Assembly (NCBI GenBank): GCA_014529385.2
Contig: CM043950.1
Location: 77,429,435 to 77,493,434, forward strand
Origin: Adiantum capillus-veneris
Lineage: Eukaryota > Streptophyta > Polypodiopsida > Polypodiales > Pteridaceae
DNA length: 64,000 nucleotides
Direction of reading: 5' to 3'
Below are positions 1 through 11,160 of this stretch, in pieces. The first letter of the stretch is position 1; each line of letters opens with the position of its first letter. The position numbers and the translations under genes are program-made. The notes under the pieces are model-generated. The model ran no database searches. It was given only the letters and a program-made list of their open reading frames with translations, and had not been told where the DNA came from.

Positions 1-34
1 GGACCTACAACTCAAAGCCACTGTCTTCAAAAAG

Positions 35-1612
35 TTGGATTTTGGAGAACAAAAGCAACAATTTTGTGCGGGCTTAACCGAAGAAATGGCGGAGTATGTC
101 AACTCCCAAAGGCCACGTACCATATCGGCGGTAATACACCATACTATGGTGGCCTCTCAAATCAATTTCCAAACGGGGGCTAAAAGAAATAATAAGCCCA
201 CGGAAAACAAGGGTTCCAATGAGCCTAAGGGGAAGGACAATGTCCAAAAATCTCCTAAGGGGAAGTCCAACAAAGCTAAAGAGAAGGGAGCTTACAAAGG
301 TAAGAATAAAATCTCTCCTGAAGAGCTTGAGCGTTATCGTAAGGATAACCGGTGTTTCAAGTGCGGCGAGCAAGGGCATGCGTACCGCGCTTGTCCCCAA
401 AAGAACAACTGCCAAGATCCTCCTAGAGTTTCCTTGGTTGAAATCCAAGAGGAGGAGACTCACCAAAATCATCACAAAGGATCTCCTCTATGCCATGCTT
501 GGGGAAAGGTAAGAGAACATGATGCTTTTATTCTCTTTGACCCTGATTCTACTCACAATGTTATATCTATAGAGTTGGCCACCAAGCTAGGCATACAATC
601 CTACGAGATGGGAGATGTCCTACCCGCAGACAATGCCTTCAAGGGGCAAGAAGCTTCAGTCACTCCCTTAATCGGGAAATTGAGGCTTCATGTCCAAGGC
701 TATGTGGACAAAGAGGACTTCTTTATCTCTCCTCTCAAGCATGAGGATGTAATCCTAGGGGCACCATGGTTTGATCGCCTCGCTGCTGATGTTAAGTTTC
801 CTGAAAGGAGAATCTCCTTTAGGTTTAGGGAAAAAGACATGTATATAGATTCTAAGGAAATGGGTAACACTATCCCCATTGTACATACACCAGCTTTCAA
901 CAAGTCAATAAAGAGCTCTATTTCCGTGTACATGATTTTTGTTAAAGATTCTCAAAATGAACCTAATGCTTTAGCAAAAGAAAATAAAAGCAACCAAAAG
1001 GAATTAGAGTTATCCAATTTTCTCAAGGGGTTTCAAGATGTTTTTATTGACGACATCCCTTGTGAGCTACCTGTTAAACGAGGTAATGATGACCATGCAA
1101 TTGAACTTCTTCCAGGAAGTTCACCACCTAACAAACCTCCTTATAGAGTTTCTGAAGATCAACAAGAGGAGATTATGCGGCAAGTGCATGAGTTAGTTGA
1201 GAAGGGTATGGTTAGGCCAAGCTCATCTCCATTTTGCTCACCTGTGCTATTAGTGCAAAAGAAATACGGCACATATCGTATGTGTGTCGACTATAAAGCA
1301 CTAAATAGGATCACTATCAAGAATAGGTTTCCCGTTCCACGGGTAGAAGACCTATTTGATAAGCTACAAGGATCAACCTACTTTAGTAGGATTGACCTAA
1401 AAAGTGGTTATCATCAAATAAGGATAGTTGATCAAGACATTGTAAAGACCGCATTTCGCACCACATTTGGTCTTTACGAATACATTGTCATGCCTTTTGG
1501 CTTGACCAATGCACCAGCCACATTCAACCGCTTGATGGAGAAGTTGTTCAGGCCTCATCGAACCTTCACTAGAGTGTTCTCTGATGATATATCATCTACT
1601 CTAATTCATTAG
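35..1612 (+). pseudogene. Ty3 gag-protease-RT N-terminal part, frameshifted
   Basis: This 525-codon frame has no real start because it is cut by the window edge. Around residues 107-120 is a CX2CX4HX4C zinc knuckle ([14 protein letters not shown]) of the nucleocapsid. Around residue 169 is the aspartic protease site, reading DPDST where the sister copy has DPGST; the changed glycine would probably impair the protease. From about residue 390 comes the RT, with SPVLLVQKK, the VDYKALN region and the [12 protein letters not shown] motif. The frame runs off just after the catalytic FxDD box because one base is missing near 1590 relative to the sister copy, and it stops at 1612. RT would copy element RNA into DNA inside virus-like particles. 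Assignment is secure; function is lost as read. Confidence 0.93.
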
Positions 1613-1650
1613 ACGAACACAAGCAACACCTCCAAGTAATATTTCAAGTT

Positions 1651-2820
1651 TTGAGAGAGAATAAACTTTATGTTAATCGAAAGAAAAGTGAAATTTTCTT
1701 GCAAGAGATTCAGTATTTAGGTCACATTATCTCTCAAGATGGCATCCAAATGGATCCATCAAAGTTAGAGGTTATAAAAGGATGGCCTAAACCAAGGAAT
1801 CTTCATGAACTAAGAAGCTTTATAGGTATGTGTGCATACTATAGACGCTTCATAGAAAAGTTCTCACAAATTGCGGGACCATTACATGATCTAACAAAGA
1901 AAAGCGTTAGGTATACATGGTCTGCTAAGGAGAACAATGCTTTCGAAAAGCTTAAAGAAAAGCTTATCTCTCAACCTGTGCTTACACTACCGGATCTCTC
2001 AAAACCATTTGAGGTCCAATGTGATGCTTGTGGTGATTGCCTTGGAGCATTTTTGCTCCAAGAAGGGCATGCCATAGGCTATGAGAGTCGAAGGCTCGAC
2101 CCTGTTGAGCAAGCTCTAGGCATATATGAAAAGGAACTCCTTGCAGTTCTACATGCCTTAGACTCATGGAAGCACTATTTATTGGGGACTCCTTTCATTC
2201 TGCGAACGGATCACCAAAGTCTTAAGTACTGCATCACACAGACCAAGCTCTCCGACACACAAATGAGGTGGGAAAATTTGTTTTCGCAATTTCATTTTCA
2301 TATTGCTCACATTGCTGGCAAGCATAATCAAGTAGCTGATGCACTCTCAAGATGGCTGAGAGTGAATGCGGTTTCCATAGCAACTCACAATGATCTATCT
2401 TCAATGATGGAGGAGTACACTATTGATCCCAATTTTAGAGATGTGATTTCAGCCCTTTCATTAGGGAAGAAAGAAGAACCATTTACCTTACAAGATGATT
2501 ATCTTCTCTATGGCAATAGACTGTGTGTTACTAACTCACTATGTGAGAAAGTAATGTATGAATCTCATGCTCCAGCTTATGTGGGGCATAGAGGGATTCA
2601 GTCTACCTTAAAGGGAATTGAAACATATTTCTATTGGCCTACCATGAAAGTGAACATACAAGAGTATGTTTCTAAATGTGTGGTATGGAAAAAGACAAAA
2701 TTTGATAGAGGGAAGCAACTTGGATTGCTTCAGCCCTTGCCAATCCCTAATTCACCATGGGAGAGCATATCTTTGGATTGCCTAAGTCTATCCATGGGAA
2801 TACGGGAATATGGACGATAG
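1651..2820 (+). pseudogene. Ty3 RT thumb, RNase H and integrase zinc finger
   Basis: The second piece of the element 1 polyprotein resumes a few codons after the RT frameshift. Its first ~110 residues are the RT palm/thumb (YLGHIIS, the SFIGMCAYYRRFI block). RNase H follows at roughly 115-235, with acidic positions visible in CDACGDCLG, in YEKELLAVLHALD, in LRTDHQSL and in VADALSR. The integrase HHCC finger follows at about 305-350; its last cysteine pair reads CVVW where the sister copy has CVVC, so the zinc site is damaged. The frame leaves the integrase at the 13-base deletion at 2771/2772, which removes the first catalytic Asp of the DDE core, and ends at 2820. Confidence 0.92.
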
Positions 2821-3878
2821 TAGACAGGTTCAGTAAACAAGCTCATTTTATACCTGTCAAAAAGACTATCAAAGCCCATCAAATGGCAACCCTCTTCATT
2901 TCACAAATTTTCAAGTACCATGGCTTGCCAATGTCCATAGTGTCGGATAGAGATCCTAGAATGACCAGTAATTTCTGGAAGGGTCTCTTTGAGAATTTAG
3001 GGACAAGGCTAAACTTCTCTTCGGCCTATCATCCACAAATGGATGGCCAAAGTGAAATAGCTAACCTAACCATTCTCGATCTACTAAAAGCCTATGTAAC
3101 GGAAGTAGATCAAAGATCCCAATGGGAGAAGTACTTACCCTTAGTGGAGTATGCTTACAATAATACTGTACATACTTCCACGAGAAAAGCACCTTTCGAG
3201 GTAATTAAGGGAAGATCAAAAAGTCCCTTGCTACTTAAGGTACATGGGAAGATCTTCGCTACAGATGAGTATAGCCGAGACCTACAAGAATCTTTTCAAA
3301 AGATTAAGGATGCTATCTCTCTCTCACAGCAAAGGCAAAAGGTTGCTGTTGACAAGCACAAAAGAGCCCAAGCCTTTAAAGAAAACGATTGGGTCTTGTT
3401 AAAGTTTCCCAAGGCTCGATTAAGGCACACGACGGGCAAGAATCCTACGGGCCACCAAAAGTACTATGCTAAACTAGAAAAAAGGTATTATGGTCCCTTT
3501 AAGATTCTTAGGCCAATTAATGAGATGGCCTATCATCTCAAGTTGCCCAATCATTGGCTCATACACAATGCTTTCCAAGTGAGCCTATTAAAGCCTTACA
3601 AAGGAGAGCCACCTCAAGAACCAACTATTGAAGACCCACCGGAGATCCAGCACCAAGAGGATGTGCTGCAGCCCGAGTCCATTCTCCGACATGAAGACAA
3701 GGTATTAAGAGGTGTTAAGACTACCCGACGATATCTTATTAAGTTTAAAAATTATCCTTTCGAAGATGCTAGATGGATGCAATGCATACAATTAAAGGAT
3801 AACCTAAACCTTGTCAATGCTTACAATGCTTCCCAAGCACCAAGTAGAGCTTGTCACTCTACTATGGAAGACTCATAG
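2757..3878 (+). pseudogene. Ty3 integrase core plus chromodomain
   Basis: The third piece carries the rest of the integrase. The second catalytic Asp is in SIVSDRDPRM and the Glu in DGQSEIANL; the first Asp lies in the 13-base deletion just upstream. A GPF-type C-terminal module (KRYYGPFKIL, residues ~240-290) is followed by a chromodomain-like segment near 310-350 (YLIKFKNYPFEDARWM). In chromoviruses this domain steers integration toward marked heterochromatin. The frame closes with a stop at 3876-3878. The piece overlaps the previous one only because of the frameshift; its apparent ATG is not a real start. Family assignment is firm. Confidence 0.92.
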
Positions 3879-4137
3879 GACTAATGTACAGATATGCTTG
3901 CGGCAGCCTCAGGCGCTCAGGCACCAAATGGACTAGTCATCCATTGTGGAATGATGTGGTAGGGTAACATAGGGATCCTCTACCCGCTAAGAAAAGGACT
4001 CATCAATATGCTTTATCTTCTCTACACCATAGTCGAGGACGAATATGATTTCAAGAGAGAGGTAATTTCATACTAATCAATATCTAATTCTCCTAAATGA
4101 TTTTCTCATATTAAACTGATCATTTAATGTGGGGAAG
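3879..4137 (+). other. 3' untranslated tail of element 1 with polypurine tract
   Basis: There is no coding here. The last bases before the LTR include a purine run (GTGGGGAAG, about 4129-4137), which fits the polypurine tract that primes plus-strand DNA synthesis. From about 4068 the sequence matches 27127-27195 almost base for base, so it is shared 3' internal sequence of this family. Confidence 0.75.
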
Positions 4138-5656
4138 TGCCAGGGGAGAAAAATCTAGAATATTGGTTAAGCTAGCAGACCGGCCATTGTAGGGGTCCAA
4201 AGGAGGGAAAATAGGGATCCAAAAGGGGGGCCATCTGCAAAAGAGCCATGTGCAACAATGGGCTAAAAAGGCCCTAAGGTTCAGCCCATTAAGACTTCCA
4301 AAATGCTAAGGTTCCAAAATTCAAAGGTTGTGTCCAAAGGTCAACCCTAGGGGAAATTAGATGCTTTGTGTGTGACCAAAAAGTCTTTTCAAATCCCTAC
4401 ATAGGAGGGGGCGAGCCTTGGGAGTACGGGATGAGAGAGAAAGTCACACACACACACACACACACGCTCCCTTTACACAAAGGGAATTAGGGACACATGT
4501 CACCTCCCTAGCCCAGATGCCCACAAGGTGTGCCCAATTCCTATCGGATGGCCTTGGAGGTGGACCAATGAGAATTAGGCTAGAGTAAATCTATTTTAAT
4601 TAATTTAAAGACACTTAATAAAAGAACCAATGAGAATTAAGTCTCCTAGAAGACTATTGGGCAGTCTCCCAAGGGGTCCAATGATCATTCAGGAGCCCAA
4701 TGGTTTGCCTGATTCCTATTGGCCAGGAAGCAAAGGGGTCCAATGAGAGTTTAGTTTAATTATTAAATTACCTAAAGCTCTAACAAAAGGTTAAAGGGGG
4801 ACACATGTCAAAAGGCTATCACGTATGCTGCTTAATGGTCATTGGCTTGACTTGGGGAGGGCCAATGAGGCTGGAGCAAGAGCAAATAGCAAGAGGGCTC
4901 GCCCAAGAGAGAGAGGGGACTGATTTTTGCAAGGAATTATCACACACACACTCACACAATCTCATCTGTGAAGAAAGAGAAGACTATCTCTTCCCAAGCT
5001 TTAATGGAGAGCTCATCACCTACTCGAAGCTTGTGAGATAGAAGCGTACAACGACACACTCTCGGCTTGTGGATGCAAATCCAACCAAGAGCCAAGCTTC
5101 AATGCATGCTCATCTCCTCTACCAAGCTAATTACTAAGCTAAAGCTATGCTAATATGAGTGATTATGTGAGGAGATGTACATCTTTCTCGTAAGATACTC
5201 CTTCTTCCTCCCATTCTACTCTCATACCCTGCTAGCTCTCACCATCTTCGAAGGTGTGTGAGGTCTTGGGTCTGAGAACGGGGATAATTAAAGTTGTGTT
5301 TACTAAGTGTTTTGCTTAGTGCATGAAGCTTTCATCTTCATTGAACTAACTAGTCTTGAATGAACACAAAGAATTGTATTGTACAATGTCTCTCTTGATG
5401 GGAGAAGCCATAATACAAAGCCGTTTGGAGGGGGGACCGGCTCCATGCAAATCCGGTCCTCAACTGTTGTCAATAGCTTAATTTCTCTCTCTTTTGAAAG
5501 TATTGTTGATGCTATCTAACTAGGTGTTATTCTTTTTGTTGCTCTCTCCACCCAAGCACTCTTGTAATTTTCATTAGGAATCTATGCTAATGAAATGCCC
5601 ACTATGTTCATGCTAATTTCCGCTACACATAAGTTTTTAGACCATTAAATGTTACA
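4138..5656 (+). repeat. 3' LTR of element 1 (~1.52 kb)
   Basis: The LTR starts TGCCAGGGGAG directly after the purine tract and ends ATGTTACA, so it has TG...CA ends. Both ends are supported by the second copy: the same start is at 27196, and the same end is at 30188 (reverse strand), there followed by a primer-binding site. It carries a short (CA)n at about 4446-4465. Relative to element 2 it has about 380 extra bases between roughly 5140 and 5528. No 5' LTR is in the window, so LTR divergence and insertion age cannot be judged from this copy. Confidence 0.88.
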
Positions 5657-5686
5657 TATTTGTTGTACTTGTATCACATGCGCCTT

Positions 5687-5965
5687 TTAAGCACTATCTT
5701 CAGCCTCTAATTGGATATACTCCACTAAAGCTTTTTGCTTCCTTCTTATGATATCAATGATTTCGTCGTGGAACTCTCTCTTTGCAATGCCAAGGACTTT
5801 CCTCATAAACTTTCTTTGAATCTTTGGTAGGTTCATTATCTGATTGTAGCTTGTATGATGGGATTTTTTCCTTGCTCTTTTCTTTATCTCCTTTGGTGCA
5901 ATATCTCTCATTGGTACTTCTTGTGATGGAATCTCCCTTGCCATGGGCTCTTGAGAGGGACCCAA
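5687..5965 (-). pseudogene. C-terminal gag/linker segment of the older element
   Basis: This 92-codon open stretch contains a basic run (KKRARKK) and then LPKIQRKFMRKVLGIAKREF, followed by an Arg/Lys-rich helix-like tail. It resembles the conserved block just upstream of protease in several Ty3-type polyproteins. It is separated from the zinc-knuckle part only by the TTAA-flanked insertion. It stops at 5687, 31 bases short of element 1's LTR. The assignment is an inference from motif resemblance. Confidence 0.55.
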
Positions 5966-6062
5966 ATCCTTTCTTCCTCCACCTCTAGTAGCCCTCTTTG
6001 AGGGGCCTTCATACCCATTTTCTCTCCTGCGTTTTTCTTCAGCAAGTGACTTGTTGCTTTAA

Positions 6063-7383
6063 CACTAGGTTGGTAACCTAACAGGACATAAAAGTGTCCT
6101 TTCAGGGTTTTGAAAAAAACCTCGAAAACCATAGTAGATCCATTCATTTTGTAAAATCCTTTCATAAGGTTATAGTTCAAGGCCTACTACACATGGAAAA
6201 AATAAGAAACTTGTAAAATTTCTCATTTTTTGGTCACACCAAGCCTCCAAAGTTGATGGAACAGTACATTTTCATCAAAACAGTCATTTCTTACGTTTTG
6301 TTGCATAAAAATAAGATTAGGGATTTTTGTAGGACTTGAGATAAATTCCCTAGTTAAATTCAATGGGTTGGTGATCAGAACATATGATTGCTTCTCACTC
6401 ACTATTTTTTGTTTTGCCAAAAGAAATAGGTACAAAAAGGTTGAATTTTTACCATTCTGCAAACCTATCATCAAAGTTTCTATAGCCACGCTCAATACAA
6501 ATAATATATGCATGTTTTCTTAGTTCCCTATTGTCCTTTAGGTTCATAAGGAGCCATGGAGCATGTCAAAAGAATAATACATCTCTTACCAAGGGGAATC
6601 TTGGGGACAAAGATGAAGTGCTAAATACAACAAACATGAAAAAACTGGGTTCAACATTATGAGTCGTAGAATCCCATAGAAACTATTCAATATCTAGCCA
6701 AATTTGATCCTTATGACTAGATATGGTTACTACCTACAAAATGCATGTAGTTGTCACAAGAAACTAACAATATTGAAAAAGCTATACTTGATATACTAGA
6801 ATGTTTCGTTTTCTTCTATAATTGAAAAAATCAACCATCGTTGTCTACTATGCAAAATAGGGTATTAGGTGCCCCAAAACTCAAGGAATATTAGCTTTAT
6901 GTTACAATATGCGACATAGAGAATCAAAACTGCATTTGGATATCATGAAAGCCACCAAAAAAATCATAGAAGAGCTAAAATTTGCTAAAAGACAGGATTT
7001 GACAATTTTTGTAATTTGGTCATAACTTACAACTTTAACATCTATTTCTCCCTAGAAGCATCAGGACATGTTGAGGACTACTAAAGATAGTTCTCTAGCA
7101 TTATAGACCTCACAAACATGAATTCTAGAGTGGTATAGTTGCAAAAAGTTGAAAAAAGCCAAAAACAGGACCCGTTTTTTCACATAGTTTAGGTTGTGAA
7201 ATGTTGTGCAAGGACAAGGTTAAAGATGGAATTGATATTCCAAAAAAATATCAAGTTTTTTTCAACTCATGAGACAATTTTGTAGACAGATAGCACCTCC
7301 AAATCCATTTTGAAACTCTTGACATAATTCAAGGAAAATGGTCACTTCACAGGACATAAAAGTGTCCCATTACCAACCTAGTG
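6063..7383. mobile_element. Non-coding TIR element flanked by TTAA (~1.32 kb)
   Basis: Perfect 14-base terminal inverted repeats, CACTAGGTTGGTAA, lie at 6063-6076 and 7370-7383. The four bases outside both ends are TTAA (6059-6062 and 7384-7387), a candidate target duplication. Just inside each end sits ACAGGACATAAAAGTGTCC, itself partly palindromic. No long frame is credible inside. A TTAA target points to a piggyBac-like group; the CACTA start would suggest En/Spm, but that group makes 3-base duplications. It interrupts the older gag pseudogene, whose coding sense resumes on both sides. It is non-autonomous. Confidence 0.78.
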
Positions 7384-7508
7384 TTAACACTTTGCAATAT
7401 ATGCATGGACTGACAAGGCATCTATAGGTTCATTCCACCCAGTCTCAAGACGCGGATACAATCTCTAGCTTCATGTAAGATTTCTTTAGTCAACTTCCCC
7501 TTCATAGC

Positions 7509-7817
7509 TTACTCCATTGCATACGGCCAGTCATCTTCACCATCCTCACTCATGTCTTCAATAGATTTTGACCCTTTGAGAATGACTTGAATAGCCTTTA
7601 AGCCAAATGCTACTGCTTTAACCATTGAGATAGCATGACTAGTTGCCATGTCCTCAACTAGCTTTTTCATCCCTCCTTTGCCAAATGTGGTCGCCAATGG
7701 ATTCCCTGTTTCACTAAGGTGTATTTTTTCTTCTTTGAAGAAGACAATATCTTTACCTAATGCATCTTTGAAGCTTTCACAATCCCTGCTTGGATGGTCT
7801 GGGCTGCCACACCACAT
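7509..7817 (-). pseudogene. Gag zinc-knuckle segment of the older element
   Basis: This is the best-preserved piece of the older gag. The knuckle CX2CX4HX4C is complete, with its first Cys just upstream of the first Met, and is followed by a Gly/Lys-rich and then acidic tail (MSEDGEDDWPYAME). Such knuckles bind element RNA during packaging. The frame is open for 102 codons. The sequence differs clearly from the gag of elements 1 and 2, so it is another family. Confidence 0.68.
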
Positions 7818-8823
7818 GCACCTATTTACAAACCCCTCTCTATTTTGAGGTCTTTCACTTGATGACTGTTTGGATGTCTATCGCTTTTCTTCAAGCCTTG
7901 CTAGCTTCAATTTCAACTTGCATATGCCCTTCACAATTTCTTCAAGAATAGATCCATCATCCTTAGAATCTATAATAGCAAGTTTTTGTTGCTTCTCAGT
8001 AATAGCAGAAAATGGAGCACCATTGTTCACCACCATCTTGTCTCTTTTGTGTTGTATTTTTTCCAATAGGGAGATTGCATCTTGTACATCGTTCCACCCT
8101 GTCTTCAAAACTTGATCTATATATTTGCCTTTCTAGAGAAGCTCTAACTTGTCTTCGATTTATTTTCCCGATGCTTGTAGGAAAAGTTATACCTTCTCCT
8201 TATCCAAGGAAGCTTGTTGAGTTTGTCATAGTTGAGCATAGTGTCGCTCAAACTCTTTGAGAAGCTCTGTAGCAGAAATACCTTCTTTAGGCTTTGCAAC
8301 TCAATCTAAGAAAGTTCTTTTGGCCACCCTCTAAGAGTCCTCCATAAAGTATTGTTTCTTTAGAGAAATCTTGAATTCCTCCCAATTTCTTCCATGAGCA
8401 TCTTGAATTGCCCTAATATGATCTCTGATCTATGGGACAAAAACTAGCTCAAAACATCCTCACACACTCGTTTCAACACCATTTCCTTCATATAATCTTG
8501 TAGATACTTTGATAGGTATTTTCCATCAAACTGGTCAATTCTCTTCACAACGGACTGCACTGCTTTTGTGGTTGAAATCTAGCTTCTTTCCAGTGCTTGT
8601 TGTTGCTGCATATACATGCAAATGCTTGAAACACATGCATGACTGCAGGATCAAAGTGTATCGCATCTGTCTCTTGATTTTTATCCATGTCTACCTAGGT
8701 ATGTATAAATTCACAAAGTCCCACCTGAGCAACTTCATGTCGGGTTTACCAAAAATGTCAGAATGTGTGTGATCTAGCTGAGAAGGTGCAAAACCTGTGG
8801 TTGTGAGAGTTTGCGATGAGAAT

Positions 8824-8852
8824 CACAAACACTTTGTGAAAAAGTGTTTGTG
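8824..8852. other. Perfect 12-bp hairpin
   Basis: CACAAACACTTT and its exact reverse complement are separated by five bases (GTGAA). It lies about 30 bases upstream (minus sense) of the degraded gag region and could sit in the leader or LTR of that older element. No function is claimed. Confidence 0.6.
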
Positions 8853-10357
8853 GAGAATCATTAGCCCTCTTTCTAAGGGTGATTGAAAATCTAAGAGCGT
8901 TCGTGATAGCAAAGTCGCAAACCCTCTTTCCTGTGGTGCTTGGAAACTACTTGTTTTCGCAATTGAGATTATGATAAGAGGATCACCAAACCACATTCAA
9001 TTTCACTTAAAAATACCATTTAAAAACACGAAAGATTCATCCATGGAACCTTGATGCTCATACAAGCACAAAGATCAATCAAAACCTAAACATCTTTCAT
9101 GGTAGCATGTAGCCTCGCCCAAATTACATAGTCATAACATCAAACAGTTGAAAGGAATACACGAGCTTCCACCTTCATGGCGATCATTTTCTGAATTTGA
9201 ATAGATTTTAGATCTTCTCAAGTGAATCCCACACACCATCTTGATAAGGGGAAACGCTAATTCACTCCCTCACTAGCTCAAATACAAGAGTATGAAGAAG
9301 CGGGACTGCCCTACACATAGATTGAGGAACCTTGGGAGCAATTACACAGTACAGTAAAATTGCTGGTTTTTTTAATAAGAAGAAGCCCTCCCTCTCTTAC
9401 CCACGGAATTTTCAGCTGATCTCGCAATTTTTAGGCTATTTTTCCACTTTGGACCAAAACTAGGCCATTTTCAGCTCATTTTTAATGCGAAAAATCCCAA
9501 ACGGAGTCGAAAAATCCTTAAATTTGTTGGAGAACTTGTATAAGCATAAAAACCATAGACAAGCATCACTTTTCATCAATATACCATTTTGGGTCACTTT
9601 CCATGCAGTTCAGTAACGATGCCTATTAGCTGCTATTTTTGGCAAATTTTGCCCGCATCAGTCCTTATAGGCGAGATGAGTGTGCCACCATGAAAAACTT
9701 TTCATATGTACATTGTCAAAACAAATTAGAAATATTATCAAGTGGGAAAGAACACAAAGGTGCCACATCCAGGGCCACGGTTTCCTGGATAGGTATGCAC
9801 ATGATAGCAACCGTAGCAGCCGCTTTAGCATATCTCACAATATGTACATTATTGTTTTTCTTTCCATGCATTGAGAAGTGTCAAAAGTGAGGTGAATGTT
9901 TTTATTTCACACTATGTACGTGCCACAGCACGACAACGTGCCACATCATGACATTGCATTTATTATCGTACATGTTGTTACCATTGCATGATATTGTTTA
10001 CTGCCGTTCTTGTTATTGCACATGTTACCATTTACAAAGGAAAATCAAATATATGTAATTCTTTCTATCTTGCCAAAAAAGCATGAAAATTTTCATGAAA
10101 AGTGAACAAAAAAAATGGTAAACATTTTATCATTAAATTTAATCACATACATATATCTAAAATAAATTAACTGCTCCATGATTTGGATAAAAAACATTCA
10201 AACTTGAGTACTTCTTTTGATTTTACCAAAAAAAAACGTATTAGAGCATTTGATAATTTTTCATAAAATTTGGACAAAAAATGATAGATATTTTGTCATT
10301 AAATTCATCACACACATTTGCTTAACATCAATTAGCATGCTTCATAAAATGAACGAG

Positions 10358-10360
<3 letters not shown>
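8853..10360. other. No gene seen
   Basis: AT-rich sequence with short frames only (none above 87 codons, none with a recognisable motif). The 9000-9600 part may be decayed LTR or leader of the older gag element. Nothing else is supportable. Confidence 0.6.

Positions 10361-10448
<88 letters not shown>
10361..10448. repeat. (GA)44 microsatellite
   Basis: An uninterrupted GA run of about 88 bases. The Arg-Glu frame reading through it is an artefact. Confidence 0.97.
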
Positions 10449-10450
<2 letters not shown>

Positions 10451-10490
10451 ACAACAAAAACTTCTTGTAGAAAAAAATAATTAGAAAACA

Positions 10491-10801
10491 TTATGAATCA
10501 TCTTCCAAAATATCTCTACAAGTGGCATCATCTAGATCTAAAGCCATGGCTCCTAAATGAACAAAAAGAGAGATTGAATCATCATTTGCAGATGTGCTAG
10601 CTTCATCATCTTTGAATTCATGATCTTTCACCTCATCATCATTATCATGATAATCATCCTCCTCCCTAAGATTGGTAGTGCAACTTGATTCATTGATCCC
10701 TGTCTCCTCAATCTCCTCCTTGTCCGAAGTAGTAGGTGGCATAGGGTCGAAGATGGTCTCCACTTCATTAGAGGAAAAAATGGCTCTTCCTCGAGGTGTT
10801 A
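10491..10801 (-). pseudogene. Exon-like acidic segment, unrecognised
   Basis: The minus strand is open from just after a splice-acceptor-like TTTGTATTTCTAG (about 10802-10815) to a stop at 10491. The product is very acidic (EEDDYHDNDDEVKDHEFKDD in the middle) and ends with LDDATCRDILEDDS. No in-frame ATG begins it, which fits a 3' terminal exon rather than a stand-alone gene. An exon-like piece upstream (11011-11160) ends in a donor, but the phases do not join simply, so the gene may be broken or an exon missed. I do not recognise the family. Low confidence that it is expressed. Confidence 0.35.
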
Positions 10802-10985
10802 CTAGAAATACAAACCAAAGTTTTGGTTAGTGAATTGATAAGTCATAGACGTGCATAACAAAAGTTCCAAGTGAGTCACATTGGTAGTTTAAGTACAAAC
10901 CAAAGTTTCAGTTGGTGGTTTGTTAGGACATAGGTGGTGTAGAACAAAAGCTCAAAGTGAGTCATGTTGGTATTGTGGTACAAAC
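10800..10985. repeat. Two-copy tandem repeat, ~85 bp unit
   Basis: Two units, each beginning CAAACCAAAGTTT and ending near GTGAGTCAYRTTGGTA, lie side by side at about 10813-10897 and 10898-10980. They fall in the putative intron between the two exon-like pieces. Confidence 0.6.
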
Positions 10986-11010
10986 AAATAAATTTATATT
11001 TGGTAATCAC

Positions 11011-11160
11011 TCACCTCCTCATAAATGCATTGCAAAACCAAGTTGACATACCTCCTTATGTGATGCGCATTAGAATCGACCATGTATATTCCATTCTCAC
11101 GCCATCTAGACACATTCATAAACCACTTGGACTCAAAGATGAAGGAAGACCATGTTAGAT
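11011..11160 (-). pseudogene. Exon-like segment with donor GAG|GTGAGT
   Basis: On the minus strand an open segment contains FESKWFMNVSRWRENGIYMV and continues through HHIRR to a consensus donor GAG|GTGAGT near 11010. A second possible donor, AGG|TATGT, lies inside. Its upstream edge coincides with the start of repeat D at about 11155, so the gene was cut there or D landed on it. The family is not recognised. Confidence 0.33.

Larger units (their letters stand above)
1..5656 (+). mobile_element. Ty3/gypsy chromovirus, 5'-truncated by window edge (element 1)
   Basis: Element 1 reads gag zinc knuckle, protease, reverse transcriptase, RNase H, integrase, chromodomain and 3' LTR in the order typical of plant Ty3/gypsy chromoviruses. 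The window opens inside gag, so the 5' LTR and gag N-terminus are outside. Three reading-frame pieces cover what should be one polyprotein, so it cannot act alone as read here. A sister copy lies at 27127-33170, and comparing the two shows the breaks: a one-base loss near 1590 in the RT and a 13-base loss at 2771/2772 in the integrase. The 3' LTR ends inside an older gag-like pseudogene, so this element is the younger of the two. Lineage is certain at superfamily level; the clade is inferred from the chromodomain. Confidence 0.93.
5657..8790 (-). pseudogene. Degraded Ty3-type gag gene, split by two insertions
   Basis: Reading leftward from about 8780 there are gag-like segments broken by many stops and frame changes: FDGKYLSKYL near 8510, a stretch around 8400-8250 with ELLKEFERHY-like text, a coiled lysine-rich segment (8108-7878), then a perfect CX2CX4HX4C knuckle (CMWCGSPDHPSRDC, near 7820-7780) followed by acidic sequence to 7509. 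After the 6063-7383 insertion the frame resumes at 6062 and runs to 5687 with LGIAKREFHDEIIDIIRRKQ. This resembles the gag-to-protease linker of plant and fungal Ty3 elements; I infer this by eye. The 3' side is cut at 5656/5657 by element 1's LTR. No pol is visible. Confidence 0.7.

Noticed and set aside
1590-1660. Programmed frameshift in the RT of element 1
   Set aside because: The sister copy has the missing base, and the shift lies in the catalytic box, not at a gag-pol border; a simple deletion explains it.
35-3878. Endogenous pararetrovirus instead of Ty3/gypsy
   Set aside because: Integrase with HHCC finger and D/E residues, chromodomain and LTR with polypurine tract are present; pararetroviruses lack integrase and LTRs.
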